A stretch of 64,000 bases of DNA, from contig UQZX01000012.1 of the NCBI GenBank assembly GCA_900545525.1, forward strand, positions 23,392 to 87,391. The letters are read 5' to 3'. The notes under the pieces were generated by a model that saw only the letters and a list, made by a program, of their open reading frames with translations, was not told the origin of the DNA and searched no databases. Positions 8,870 to 18,800 of this stretch are shown piece by piece (position 1 is the first letter of the stretch; each line of letters opens with the position of its first letter). The stretch comes from an uncultured Prevotella sp. GTDB lineage: Bacteria; Bacteroidota; Bacteroidia; Bacteroidales; Bacteroidaceae. The position numbers were made by a program, and so were the translations under genes.

Positions 8870-10314
8870 TGAAATACGGAAAGATAATAACCTCAAGTCT
8901 GGCTGTTTCGTTTATGCTGCTTGGCGGGCTTGGTGTAAATGCCCGGTATGACGGAGGTAATACGGCTGAGAATGCTGATACGGTAAAGGCTTTGCCTGAT
9001 ACGGCGGCGGTGATAGATGAGAACAGCATAATAGACGAGGTTATATGGGTGGTCGGAGACGAACCGATATTGAAGTCGGACGTTGAGGCTATCCGTATGC
9101 AGGGCGAAGTGGAAGGAGTTAAATGGAAGGGTAATCCCGACTGTGCCATTCCCGAGCAGATTGCCGTACAGAAGCTTTTCCTGCATCAGGCTGCAATAGA
9201 CAGTATCGAGGTGACGGAGTCCGAGGTGGTGCAGAGTGTCGACCAGCAGATAAACTACTGGATACAGGCTGCCGGAGGAAAGGAAAAACTCGAGGAATAC
9301 AAGAAGCAGAGCATCACGGCAATGCGACAGAGCATGCGCGATGATTTCCGCGACCGTCAGCTGATAGAGAAGATGAAGGACAAGCTGGTGTCTGACATCA
9401 CCGTGTCGCCAGCCGATGTGCGCCGTTTCTTCAAGGACATGCCGGAAGACAGTATACCGCTTGTCCCGACGGAAGTGGAGGTGCAGATTATCACAAAGTC
9501 TCCAAAGGTGACTCCGGAGGAGATAAACCGCGTGAAGGATGAGCTTAGGAACTATACCGACCGCGTAACCAATGGAGAGACATCTTTTTCTACTCTTGCA
9601 CGTCTGTATTCGGAAGACCCCGGAACGGCACGTCTTGGAGGAGAGTTTGACGACTATGTGGGAAGAGGGCTTCTTGACCCGGCTTTTGCGGCGGTTGCAT
9701 TCAACCTGACCGACCCGAAGAAGATTTCAAAGATAGTGGAAACCGAGTTCGGCTATCATATAATACAGCTTGTAGACAAGCGCGGCGACAAGATAAAGGT
9801 GCGCCACATATTGCGCAAGCCGCATATATCGCAGGAGGCAGTGACCGAAGCAGAAGTCCTTCTTGACTCCGTGGCAACGAATATACGTGAAGGAAAATAT
9901 ACTTTTGACGATGCTGCGGTGTATGTATCCGACGACAAGGATACCCGCAACAATCACGGACTTATGGCTAACTCGTCAGAGGCGGGACGTACAAGCAAGT
10001 TCCGTATGCAGGACCTGCCGCCGGAAATAGCCAAGGTCGTGGACACGTTGAAGGTCGGTGAGATGTCACGTGCCTTCAATATGATTGACAGCCGTGGCAA
10101 GCGTGTGTGCGTGATAGCAAAGCTGAAGAGCAGGGTTGAGGCACATCGTGCCACCATAACCGAAGATTTTCAGGTGCTGAAGAATGAGGTCCTTGCCAAG
10201 CGCAGGGAAGAATTTATCAAGGAATGGATTCAGAACAAGCTTAAAACCACGTATGTAAGGATGAATAACCGTTACAAGGACTGTGATTTTGAATATCAGG
10301 GCTGGATTAAATGA
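8869..10314 (+). CDS. SurA-like periplasmic chaperone / peptidyl-prolyl isomerase
   Basis: A 481-residue exported protein. The ATG at 8869 overlaps the upstream TGA; the signal peptide ends around V-N-A-R-Y at residue 25. A SurA-type N-domain (I-I-D-E-V-I-W-V-V-G-D-E-P-I-L-K-S-D-V) is followed by two parvulin-like modules: one with F-S-T-L-A-R-L-Y-S-E-D-P-G-T-A-R-L-G-G-E and F-G-Y-H-I-I, and a second, more diverged, starting K-V-R-H-I-L-R-K. Two modules match SurA architecture, so outer-membrane protein biogenesis is the likely role. The stop overlaps the next gene's ATG (ATGA), so the genes form one translationally coupled operon. Confidence 0.9.
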   Translation: MKYGKIITSSLAVSFMLLGGLGVNARYDGGNTAENADTVKALPDTAAVIDENSIIDEVIWVVGDEPILKSDVEAIRMQGEVEGVKWKGNPDCAIPEQIAVQKLFLHQAAIDSIEVTESEVVQSVDQQINYWIQAAGGKEKLEEYKKQSITAMRQSMRDDFRDRQLIEKMKDKLVSDITVSPADVRRFFKDMPEDSIPLVPTEVEVQIITKSPKVTPEEINRVKDELRNYTDRVTNGETSFSTLARLYSEDPGTARLGGEFDDYVGRGLLDPAFAAVAFNLTDPKKISKIVETEFGYHIIQLVDKRGDKIKVRHILRKPHISQEAVTEAEVLLDSVATNIREGKYTFDDAAVYVSDDKDTRNNHGLMANSSEAGRTSKFRMQDLPPEIAKVVDTLKVGEMSRAFNMIDSRGKRVCVIAKLKSRVEAHRATITEDFQVLKNEVLAKRREEFIKEWIQNKLKTTYVRMNNRYKDCDFEYQGWIK

Positions 10315-12029
10315 CAATAAGAAATAGCAAAAAAGGAAGATATGGCGGGCATAGGATAATTCTTGTAATTGTTCTATGCCTGTTTGGACTATGTTTGGTA
10401 CAGTCTAAGATGGCACCGAAGAAGAAACCGCGTGCCAAGAAAAACGAGCGGGTATATCTTGTTCATGCTGATGTCCTGCACTACGACCAGTATGGGCGTA
10501 ATCCCAATGCACAGATATTAAACGGCAACGTGGCGTTCCGTCACAAGGGGGCAAGGCTGACGTGTGACAGTGCGTATTTTTATCAGGAGTCGAACTCGTT
10601 CAAGGCTTTCGGACATGTAAGGATGTTGCAGGGAGACACACTGTCGCTCTTCAGTGACTATGCCTTTTATGACGGCGACAACCAAATGGCCGAGGCAAGG
10701 AACAATGTCGTGCTGACTCACCGCGGTACAAAGCTGTATACGGACAGTCTTAACTATGACCGTCTTTATGGCATTGGCTACTTCTTTGAAGGTGGGCGCA
10801 TGGTGGACAAGAATAATGTACTGGTGTCCGACTGGGGAGAATATGACACGGAAACCCGCGAGGCGATATTCAACTATGATGTAAGTCTTAAAAACAAGAA
10901 GTTTCTTCTTAACACCGACACCCTTTATTATGACACGAAGACATCGCTTGCACACGTGGTGGGACCCTCGCGCATAACGTCGGGCGAGAGCGTGATAAAC
11001 ACCACTGACGGATTTTATGACACAAACAAGGAGGTGGCAAGGCTGTACGGACGTGCCACGTTGACAAACAAGGGAAAGGAACTTACGGGCGACAGCCTGT
11101 TCTATGACGAGAAGGCAGGCGTGAGCCGGGGATATGATAATGTAGTGTATAAGGACAGTGAGAACAAAAACGAACTGACCTGTAACTATTTCTGGTATAA
11201 CGACAAGACGGGAACGGCACTCGCCACGGACAGTGCCGTTATGAAGGATTATTCTCAGAAGGACACTCTTTTTGTACATTCGGACACCATAAGAATGTAT
11301 ACATACGACATTGAGACGGACTCGGTGTACCGTACATTGCACTGTTATAACAGGGTGAGGGCTTTCCGCACCGATGTCCAGGCTGTATGCGACTCGCTTG
11401 TGTATAATTCGAAGGACTCGTGCATGACGATGTACAAGGACCCGATAACATGGAATGGCGACCGTCAGTTGCTTGGAGAGGTGATAAAGGTTTATATGAA
11501 AGACTCCACGCTGGACCGTGCACATGTTATAAACCAGGCATTGTCTGCGGAACTTCTTCATGACGGAAAGCATTACAATCAGGTGGCATCGCGTGAGATG
11601 TTTGCCTATTTTGACAAGGGAGAGCTTACCGGAACCGAGGCACGCGGCAATGTGATGGTGGTGTTCTACCCTGTGGACGATAAGGACAGCACGCTTATGG
11701 GGCTTGTGTATCTTGAGACGGACACGCTACGCATGTATATGAAAGACCGTCAGCTGCAGCGTATATGGACTCCGAAGAACAGCGGTACGATGTATCCGAT
11801 GACGCAGATACCGCCTTCACGTTATAAGCTTCCTAACTTTGCATGGTTCGACTATATACGTCCGGTGGACAAACACGATATATTCAACTGGCGCGGGAAG
11901 AAAGACGGGACGGCACTGAAGACCGTAACGCGTCATGCGGCTCCGCTACAGCAGATATCAGGAGGACAGGTCAGTTCGGTCAGTGTGACGGCTGAAGACG
12001 ATAAGAAGGGGATGCCGGACAATAATTAA
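10311..12029 (+). CDS. OstA/LptA-like organic-solvent-tolerance protein
   Basis: A 572-residue protein with an N-terminal hydrophobic segment (about 15-32) that can be a signal peptide or anchor. The body is a long run of OstA/LptA-type beta strands: repeated A-D-x-L-x-Y-D, A-x-x-x-N-G-N-V-x-F and L-T-x-D-S-A-x-Y/L-x-Y-D patterns from about 50 to 460. The family bridges or assembles lipopolysaccharide transport at the periplasm/outer membrane; assignment to that pathway is inference. It overlaps the upstream foldase gene by 4 bases and precedes mutL by 12. The 'OstA-like' families are larger than E. coli LptA (~185 residues), as here. Confidence 0.8.
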   Translation: MTIRNSKKGRYGGHRIILVIVLCLFGLCLVQSKMAPKKKPRAKKNERVYLVHADVLHYDQYGRNPNAQILNGNVAFRHKGARLTCDSAYFYQESNSFKAFGHVRMLQGDTLSLFSDYAFYDGDNQMAEARNNVVLTHRGTKLYTDSLNYDRLYGIGYFFEGGRMVDKNNVLVSDWGEYDTETREAIFNYDVSLKNKKFLLNTDTLYYDTKTSLAHVVGPSRITSGESVINTTDGFYDTNKEVARLYGRATLTNKGKELTGDSLFYDEKAGVSRGYDNVVYKDSENKNELTCNYFWYNDKTGTALATDSAVMKDYSQKDTLFVHSDTIRMYTYDIETDSVYRTLHCYNRVRAFRTDVQAVCDSLVYNSKDSCMTMYKDPITWNGDRQLLGEVIKVYMKDSTLDRAHVINQALSAELLHDGKHYNQVASREMFAYFDKGELTGTEARGNVMVVFYPVDDKDSTLMGLVYLETDTLRMYMKDRQLQRIWTPKNSGTMYPMTQIPPSRYKLPNFAWFDYIRPVDKHDIFNWRGKKDGTALKTVTRHAAPLQQISGGQVSSVSVTAEDDKKGMPDNN

Positions 12030-12041
12030 TTGAAATAAATA

Positions 12042-13847
12042 ATGAGCGATATAATACAGCTTCTGCCGGATTCGGTGGCAAATCAGATTGCCGCAGGTGA
12101 GGTCATACAGCGTCCGGCATCGGTGATAAAAGAACTTGTGGAAAACTCTGTCGATGCCGGAGCGAAGACCATAAATGTTCTGGTGGTTGATGCCGGCAGG
12201 ACATCTATACAGGTCATCGACGACGGAAAAGGTATGTCGGAGACTGATGCACGCCTTTCGTTCGAACGCCATGCCACATCGAAGATACGTAATGCCGGTG
12301 ATTTGTTTGCGCTTCAGACAATGGGTTTCCGTGGCGAGGCACTGGCATCAATCGCAGCAGTGGCACAGGTGGAACTGAAGACGCGCACGCCGGGAGAAGA
12401 TATTGGCACGATGCTGTCCGTTTCGGCATCCAAGGTTACGGGGCAGGAGCCTGTGTCATGTCCGGTCGGGAGTAACTTTCTTGTTCAGAACTTGTTCTTC
12501 AATGTGCCTGTACGGCGTAAGTTTCTCAAGTCAAACTCAACCGAACTGAGTAATATTGTAGCTGCTTTTGAACGCATTGCGCTTGTCAATCCGCAGATAA
12601 ATTTCACTTTGCACAGCAATGGCACGGAGATGTTCAACCTGCGTGCCGGCGGTGTCCGTCAGAGAATAGTTGATATTTTCGGCAAGCGTATAAATCACGA
12701 CCTTCTTCCGTTGAGCGTAGATACGACTGTTTGCAGGATTTCCGGATTTGTAGGAAAGCCTGAGTCGGCAAAAAAGAAGAATGTGCAGCAATATTTCTTT
12801 GTCAACGGGCGATACATGAAGCATCCTTATTTTCACAAGGCAGTGATGGCATCATACGAGCGTCTGATACCCGTCGGCGAACAGATACCTTATTTTATAT
12901 ATATGGAAGTTGAGCCGCGCGACATAGATGTAAACATACATCCAACAAAGACGGAGATAAAGTTTGAGAACGAGCATACCATCTGGCAAATCCTCATGGC
13001 TGCCGTAAAAGAGGCTGTAGGTAAGTTCAGCGATGTGCCTTCAATTGACTTCGACACGGAGGGAAAGCCTGAAATTCCAGTGTTTGAGGCAGGGAGCATG
13101 GGAGTGCCTGTCCCAAAGATAGACATAAATCCCGTTTATAATCCGTTTAAGGAAACGCCAGTCAGCAACTATGTTCCCGAAAACTGGGAGCAGCTATACA
13201 CCACTCCTGATGCCTCACAGATAAAAGAAATGCCTTTGTTTGCAGACAAACCGGATGATGAAAGACCGGATGCCGTAGATGAAAAGTCCCCTGTACATTA
13301 TCAGTATAAGGGCAAATATATAATGACGGCAGTAAAATCCGGGCTTATGATAATCGACCAGCACCGTGCTCATATACGTGTCCTGTATGAGAATTATATG
13401 CAGCAGCTTGACGGCAGGACCGGCAGTGTTCAGAAAGTGTTGTTCCCCGAGATTGTCCAGCTTGACCACAAGGAAGCTATCGTCATGGAAAAAGTGCAGC
13501 CCGAAATGGAAAAGCTCGGCTTTGATATTTCCGATCTTGGAGGCGGCAGCTATGCTGTGAATGGTATACCGTCGGGAATAGAAGGGATAAACGTTGTTGA
13601 GCTTGTACGCAACATGGTGGCGACGGCGGCGGAGAACGGTGTAGGCGTCGCGTCTGACATCAACCACTCCCTGGCTGTCTCTTTGGCACGCAATGCGGCA
13701 ATACCCCACGGACAAGTCCTTAACAACAATGAAATGGAAAATCTTGTAAATGAGCTTTTCGCATGTTCCAATGTAAACTATACTCCAGACGGAAAAAGCA
13801 TACTGACAATTTTCAGACAGTCGGAAATGGAGCGGCTGTTGGGGTAA
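12042..13847 (+). CDS. mutL: DNA mismatch repair protein MutL
   Basis: A 601-residue mismatch-repair ATPase. The GHKL ATPase motifs are clear: E-L-V-E-N-S-V-D-A-G-A near 30-40, D-D-G-K-G-M, and M-G-F-R-G-E-A-L-A-S-I. The C-terminal dimerisation domain spans about 415-601. In it, the usual endonuclease motif D-Q-H-A-x2-E-x4-E reads D-Q-H-R-A-H-I-R-V-L-Y-E. The alanine is replaced and the first glutamate is absent, and the C-P-H-G-R-P-like motif reads I-P-H-G-Q-V. Nicking activity is therefore doubtful. It is the last gene of the guaB-foldase-ostA cluster; no strong terminator was seen after it. Confidence 0.95.
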   Translation: MSDIIQLLPDSVANQIAAGEVIQRPASVIKELVENSVDAGAKTINVLVVDAGRTSIQVIDDGKGMSETDARLSFERHATSKIRNAGDLFALQTMGFRGEALASIAAVAQVELKTRTPGEDIGTMLSVSASKVTGQEPVSCPVGSNFLVQNLFFNVPVRRKFLKSNSTELSNIVAAFERIALVNPQINFTLHSNGTEMFNLRAGGVRQRIVDIFGKRINHDLLPLSVDTTVCRISGFVGKPESAKKKNVQQYFFVNGRYMKHPYFHKAVMASYERLIPVGEQIPYFIYMEVEPRDIDVNIHPTKTEIKFENEHTIWQILMAAVKEAVGKFSDVPSIDFDTEGKPEIPVFEAGSMGVPVPKIDINPVYNPFKETPVSNYVPENWEQLYTTPDASQIKEMPLFADKPDDERPDAVDEKSPVHYQYKGKYIMTAVKSGLMIIDQHRAHIRVLYENYMQQLDGRTGSVQKVLFPEIVQLDHKEAIVMEKVQPEMEKLGFDISDLGGGSYAVNGIPSGIEGINVVELVRNMVATAAENGVGVASDINHSLAVSLARNAAIPHGQVLNNNEMENLVNELFACSNVNYTPDGKSILTIFRQSEMERLLG

Positions 13848-13928
13848 AACACTGTGCCATAATATAGTATATTTTTATATTTGTTAAATATTTCTATATA
13901 AAAAGGTATATATAATAAAAAAATAGTG

Positions 13929-13936
13929 TATCTTTG
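13929..13936 (+). promoter_or_regulatory. Promoter -7 box for the OmpA-type porin
   Basis: TATCTTTG followed by an AT-rich ~60-base leader before the ATG at 13996. No well-placed TTG -33 was found; the upstream 60 bases are unusually AT-rich, which may act as an UP-like element for a highly expressed gene (inference). Confidence 0.6.
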
Positions 13937-13995
13937 TACCCAAAATTAATCAACATTAAAAAACAAATTATTGATTATTTAATAATAAACAACGT

Positions 13996-15147
13996 ATGAG
14001 AAAATTATTGTTCGTACTGGCTTTTGCCGGTATCTCTGTTGCCTCTATGGCACAGAATGCAGACGCTACTGAGAAGTACAGCGTTGCAACAAACTCTTTT
14101 TGGAGTAATTGGTTCATTCAGGCTGGTGCACAGTATTCAGCTGTTTACAGTGCACAGGAACACGGCTCTGGCTTTACAAAGAATCCGTTGAAGAGCTTCC
14201 GTTCAAATCCTCAGGCTTCCATAGCTCTTGGTAAGTGGTTTACTCCGGGTCTCGGTCTTCGTGTTAAGGCTTCAGGTATATGGGGTAAGGCTGCAGAGCA
14301 TAGCTATAAATACTGGAATGCTCAGGGACAGGCTCTGTTCAATCTGAGCAACATGATTTGCGGTTACAACCCTGACCGTATCTACAACCTTGTTCCTTTC
14401 ATAGGTGGTGGCATCGGCCGTAACTGCTCAGACAATGTTTACGCAATGGGTCTCAGCGTAGGTATCCTTAACCAGTTCTATCTTTCAAAGAAGGTTGCTG
14501 TAAACCTCGAACTTGGTTGGAACCGTATGGAGAACGACCTCGTGTTCCCCGGATCACAGGTTAATGAGGGCAAGCGTTTCTGGGACAGCCATGCTAACAT
14601 CCTTTATGCAGAGGTTGGTTTGACATACAACCTTGGCAAGGCAACATGGAACAAGACTCCGGATGTTGACGCAATCAAGGCTCTCTCACAGTCTCAGATT
14701 GACGCTCTTAACGCTCAGCTCGCTGACGAAAAGGCTGAAATCGACCGTCTGAAGACAATGCTTGCAAACCAGAAGCCTGCTCCTGCTCCTGCAGTGACAA
14801 AGTCTATCAAGGAATTCATCACAACTCCGGTTTCTGTATTCTTCAACATTTCAAAGACCGATGTTGCTAACCCGAAAGACCTTGTTAACGTTAAGGCTCT
14901 TGCAAAGTATGCTAAGGAGAACAACTCTAATATCCTCGTAACAGGTTATGCAGACAACTCTACAGGTACTCCCGCTATCAACCAGAAGCTTTCTGAGAAC
15001 CGTGCAAACCAGGTTGTTGAAGAACTCGTTAAGATGGGTGTAAACCGCGACAAGATTTCAACAGCTGCCAAGGGTGGTGTTAAGGAACTCGGTGTTGAGT
15101 CACCTGTTTCATTCGACCGTCGTGCTACTGTTCAGATTGTAGAATAA
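13996..15147 (+). CDS. Major outer-membrane protein, OmpA family
   Basis: A 383-residue protein. The signal peptide ends S-M-A-Q at about residue 20. An N-terminal beta-barrel domain covers roughly 30-225. A short coiled coil (I-D-A-L-N-A-Q-L-A-D-E-K-A-E-I-D-R-L) and a P-A-P-A-P-A linker lead to a C-terminal OmpA peptidoglycan-binding domain at about 278-383, with V-T-G-Y-A-D-N-S-T-G-T and N-Q-K-L-S-E-N-R-A-N-Q-V, the usual diaminopimelate-contacting segments. It anchors the outer membrane to the wall. Codon choice (many GTT, GCT, CTT, CAG) differs from the GC-ending codons of its neighbours, as expected for a very highly expressed gene. It has its own promoter and terminator. Confidence 0.93.
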   Translation: MRKLLFVLAFAGISVASMAQNADATEKYSVATNSFWSNWFIQAGAQYSAVYSAQEHGSGFTKNPLKSFRSNPQASIALGKWFTPGLGLRVKASGIWGKAAEHSYKYWNAQGQALFNLSNMICGYNPDRIYNLVPFIGGGIGRNCSDNVYAMGLSVGILNQFYLSKKVAVNLELGWNRMENDLVFPGSQVNEGKRFWDSHANILYAEVGLTYNLGKATWNKTPDVDAIKALSQSQIDALNAQLADEKAEIDRLKTMLANQKPAPAPAVTKSIKEFITTPVSVFFNISKTDVANPKDLVNVKALAKYAKENNSNILVTGYADNSTGTPAINQKLSENRANQVVEELVKMGVNRDKISTAAKGGVKELGVESPVSFDRRATVQIVE

Positions 15148-15174
15148 TACAGCATAGACTGAATAATGTTTAAG

Positions 15175-15214
15175 GTGTGCGTATCTTCGCTTGCGATGAT
15201 ACGCACACTCTTTT
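15175..15214 (+). terminator. Intrinsic terminator of the OmpA-type porin gene
   Basis: An 11-bp perfect stem (GTGTGCGTATC with GATACGCACAC), 12-base loop, then TCTTTTTAT. Canonical rho-independent structure. Confidence 0.9.
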
Positions 15215-15288
15215 TATGGCTGTTGTGGTGCCCATAACATGTTAAAGACATATTTTTATTGCATCAACAATAAAAAACAAGGACAAAG

Positions 15289-15320
15289 TTTGGTCGTTTT
15301 AATAAAAGTTGTTATCTTTG
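15289..15320 (+). promoter_or_regulatory. Promoter of tRNA-Val
   Basis: TTTG at 15289-15292, exactly 20 bases of spacer, then TATCTTTG at 15313-15320: a full-consensus Bacteroidetes promoter 20 bases before the tRNA. Confidence 0.85.
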
Positions 15321-15340
15321 CAACCGCTTACGATAAGTAA

Positions 15341-15415
15341 GGGCGTTTAGCTCAGCTGGTTTAGAGCATCTGCCTTACAAGCAGAGGGTCGGCGGTTCGA
15401 ATCCGTCAACGCCCA
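15341..15415 (+). tRNA. tRNA-Val (anticodon TAC)
   Basis: A 75-base cloverleaf: acceptor stem GGGCGTT / AACGCCC with discriminator A, D-arm AGCTCAGCTGGTTTAGAGC, anticodon stem CTGCC/GCAGA-type with loop TTACAAG giving anticodon TAC, and a T-arm with GGTTCGAATCC. CCA is not encoded. It has its own promoter and terminator, so it is a single-gene unit. Confidence 0.96.
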
Positions 15416-15423
15416 CAATATTT

Positions 15424-15460
15424 AAGACACCATTCAAGAATTGAATGGTGTCTTTTGTTT
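15424..15460 (+). terminator. Intrinsic terminator of tRNA-Val
   Basis: A 14-bp perfect stem (AAGACACCATTCAA with TTGAATGGTGTCTT), 3-base loop, followed by TTGTTTTC. Confidence 0.9.
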
Positions 15461-15544
15461 TCTTATAAGTAATCACGGCGGCTGCCGTTGATTGTTCATT
15501 GTTAGAAAACGTAAGTTCACCGAAGTTATGTTTCTGCAAAGCCG

Positions 15545-15600
15545 ATAAAAAAGGAGGGAGTGCCGTTCGTATTAAGAACTATGCACACCCTCCTGAAAAA
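15545..15600 (-). terminator. Terminator of the PL1/small-protein operon
   Basis: AGGAGGGAGTGC at 15552-15563 pairs with GCACACCCTCCT at 15583-15594 (one bulge). Read on the minus strand it is followed by a run of six T, so it terminates the operon coming from 18945. The plus strand also has six A/T after it. The stretch from 15461 to here holds no gene that I can support. Confidence 0.8.
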
Positions 15601-15663
15601 AACAACTAAAATATATTACATTGTGGTATACAGCTTCTGACTGCGTGCGTGACTATGCACGAG

Positions 15664-15843
15664 TCAGTTGAAGTCTTCATCCCAAATGTCAGGTATAGGA
15701 AACGTTGGCTTTGCCGCGGCATCGTCTGCATCTTCTTCGGTGTTATCCTTGTCCGGGGGTGTAAACGACTCGGCAAGCGGCATCATCGGCTCTGCCGATA
15801 TTACGCTGATTTCAGGTTTGATATAATCTTTTTTCTTCATCAT
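15664..15843 (-). CDS. Small acidic protein of the Y-I-x-P-x-I-x-V family, copy 1
   Basis: A 59-residue reading frame whose ATG lies 9 bases after the stop of the large PL1 gene, with a terminator after it, so it is the last cistron of that unit. It starts M-M-K-K-K and continues Y-I-K-P-E-I-S-V-I-S-A-E-P-M-M, then an acidic, proline-containing middle, and ends P-D-I-W-D-E-D-F-N. The protein encoded at 19174-19383 has the same plan (M-K-x-L-K, Y-I-x-P-x-I-x-V, E-x-M-M, final W-[DE]-[EN]-D) and the same 9-base spacing behind another large secreted protein. There is no signal peptide, membrane span or known motif. The function is unknown. I recall similar short reading frames as common in Prevotella-like genomes, but did not check. 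Confidence 0.75.
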   Translation of the reverse strand: MMKKKDYIKPEISVISAEPMMPLAESFTPPDKDNTEEDADDAAAKPTFPIPDIWDEDFN

Positions 15844-15852
15844 TCTGTTCCG

Positions 15853-18800
15853 TCATTTGTTGCTTATTACCATTTTCTTTCCATTGACGATATATATGCC
15901 TTCTGGCAATCCTTTGGCGGATGTGCCGACATATTGCCCGTTAAGGTTGTAAATGCCCTTGTGCGATGCCTTGCATGGCTCATAGGGTATCTCTTCTATT
16001 CCTGTCGTGCCGCCGGGTATCATCACCTTTGCACTTTCAGCCTGCGTTGCCGGCAGCCTGAAATATGCCCTTAGTCCCCTCATTACGTTGTCCGGTGCCT
16101 GTTTGGGTCGCGACAGACCGTTGCGGGTGTTGAACATAAGCTCTGTCCCGCCATATTCCATGGCATATTTTGTGTACGTGCCAATGTAGCTGCATCCGTC
16201 TATTGTCACGCTTTTCGGTGCTTCCGTTACTATGGTTACGTTTTCGAAACGCGGGTTTTTAATCGTGCTGTAGGGCTTTATAAGGCATGGTATGCCGGTT
16301 TTGATACCTTCCGTTGTCTCTTCGAAAATCATTGTGCTGCCGTTAACGCTGCTGAATTGCAGTACCCTTGCACCTCCAAGTACATTGTTTATTTTGTCGG
16401 CGGATATGTCGAAGGGCACGCAGAACGAGTTCCAATATGTGTCCGACAGCGTGCGCACGAGCGTCACGTTTGCCGGTCCCGCCGACACGCCAAGTGCCAC
16501 GCTGTGCTCGCTGAGCGTTATTTCCGGCAGTGTGTACAGCGTTATCACCCATACCGCCTGACTGCCTGCTGCCTTGAACGTGAGCGTGCCGCTTGCCGGC
16601 GTGTCAAGGGCGATGGTGTATTCCTTCATCACCGCCGAGCCGTCTGCGCCTTTCTTAGGGAACACATAATCGGTATTGGAGAATGTCTTTCCGTTCAGTT
16701 CCGCAAGATAAGAGTCATTCTCTTGATAATTGTCATAACCGCTTATCTTCACTTTGCTGACGCTGACGCCTTCAGGAAGATTTATTGTAAACTGCGTTCC
16801 GGCAGAGAATTTTATACAGTCATTGTTTCCTGCGTTGTAGCCTTTGTTGTTTCCGTTGGTAACGGTTATGCCGTTGTTGAAGTTCCATGTAGCCGATGTG
16901 TTTATGCCTGTATTGGTTGCCTTGGATATTGTATACTCCCCTCCAGCCTGTGTAACGGCGTTCTTGACGGGATAAAGCCGTATTGCCAATATTCCTTCTG
17001 CCCCGCTTACTTTGAGCGTGATGTTTTTCGACACAGGTTCATCCGGTGTGACAGTAAATGTGGCAGGTGTTCCACCGGAACTGTGAATAGGGAACGAGTT
17101 TCCCGTCATACCTGCACAGCTTTTTCCATTTACACTCTCCAATGCTGATATCACTTTATTGCCGAATCCCTTGAACTCGACCTTTTCGATTGCCATGCCG
17201 TTGGGAATGGTTATAGTATATTCGGTTCCTTTTGAGTATTTAAGATACATGTTATCCACCGTACCGTATGTTTTCCCTGCCGTATTAATAACTTCAAAAC
17301 CATTGTTGAACTTCCATGGAGAAACGTCACCCTTACTGTTTGTGGTATTAGTGACTGCTGAAATATCATAATAATCATTCATTACAGGCTCAGGCTCCTG
17401 TGTGTCCTCGTATATTCCGTCGGAAGTACATCCGGACATTATGTCCTCAACGATACTGTTCATGTAAACCTCAAGATTAGTATATCCGTTAACGGTCACA
17501 AGGGCACCGTCAGTCTTGTCATTCGGATTAAGTCCGTTTGCATTCTCCCAGCTGTCGGGCATGCCGTCGCCGTCGGTGTCCGTGGGCGCGGCTGTGCTGT
17601 TGAGGACGGGCCAGCCCTTTGTTCCGTCGGAATATACAACATCATCCTGACTGTTTATCAGTCCCGGAAGGCTTTCCTTCAGATTACCGTTCTTGTCTGT
17701 ATACTGCCCTCCCGTGCATGTCGCCTTTCCGTTGCGTGTGTCGTCCACTATCATTTTGTCGAGCGCGTCACGGTGGAGAGACGCCCCGGCGTATGCCAGG
17801 ACTTTCTCGTATGCTGCAGAGGCAGTGTGCGTGGTAACTCCGGCAAACTCAATAGGACTGTTCAGGCGCATGGCATCTTTTGTCTCCTGCGTATAGGTGT
17901 AGTCAACACTGGCATCGTTTGTCGTCTGGTTGTATATGCCATATGTCCAGTTGTCGTTCGTCACGTCATTGTACTGCGGATTTACATTTCCGTCGACAAA
18001 GTATTTGCCCCATACGTGCCACATCGCGTCCCAGCCGTTGGGCGTATCCGTGTCGTGCTTTGTATATTCTGTTGTCCTCACGCCTATTGCCGCTATGCGC
18101 TTGCGTATGTTCTCGCCCCGGGTCTGCGTGGCAGGTCCCGGCTTGTAATAGTTGTTCACGATGTTTACGTTCATGCCCTCGCCGCCGTAACATCCGTTGC
18201 CAGCCCAGTTGTAGAACACGTTGTTGCGCAGGTCTACGCGCTCGTCGGTCTGTGTGCCCTGACGCGGACCGAGACGCGGCACGCGCGAGTCGTGATGCGC
18301 AAGCAGGTTGTGATGATATGAAGCCCCGCTGCCGCCCCAGTTGCCGCCATATCCGTGCGTGCCTTTTGCGTGTCCAGAGCATACAAGGCTCTGCGCGCCG
18401 ATGCACCACTGCACGGTGATGTCCCTGCTGCCGTATACCGACAGACACTCGTCTATGCTCCAGCTTACCGAACAGTGGTCTATTATAATGTTTGTCAGGT
18501 CCATGCCTCCCAGTCCGTCACCCTCGTGGTCAGCCACATTCTCGTTTCCGAGGCGGAAGCGCACAAAGCGTATTATCACGTTGTCTGCCGCTATCACGAA
18601 CGGATAGCCCGCAATGCAGATGCCGTCGCCCGGTGCCGTCTGTCCGGCTATGGTGACATTGCCGTTCTGTAGCTTCAGCTCTGCTTTCAGATATATTGTT
18701 CCGGAAACGTCAAAAACTATCGTGCGCACATCCTTCTGCCTGCACGCATGGCGGAAGGTTCCGGCTGCCGGGTTTGCAGTGTTGTCGTCGCTTAGCGTCG

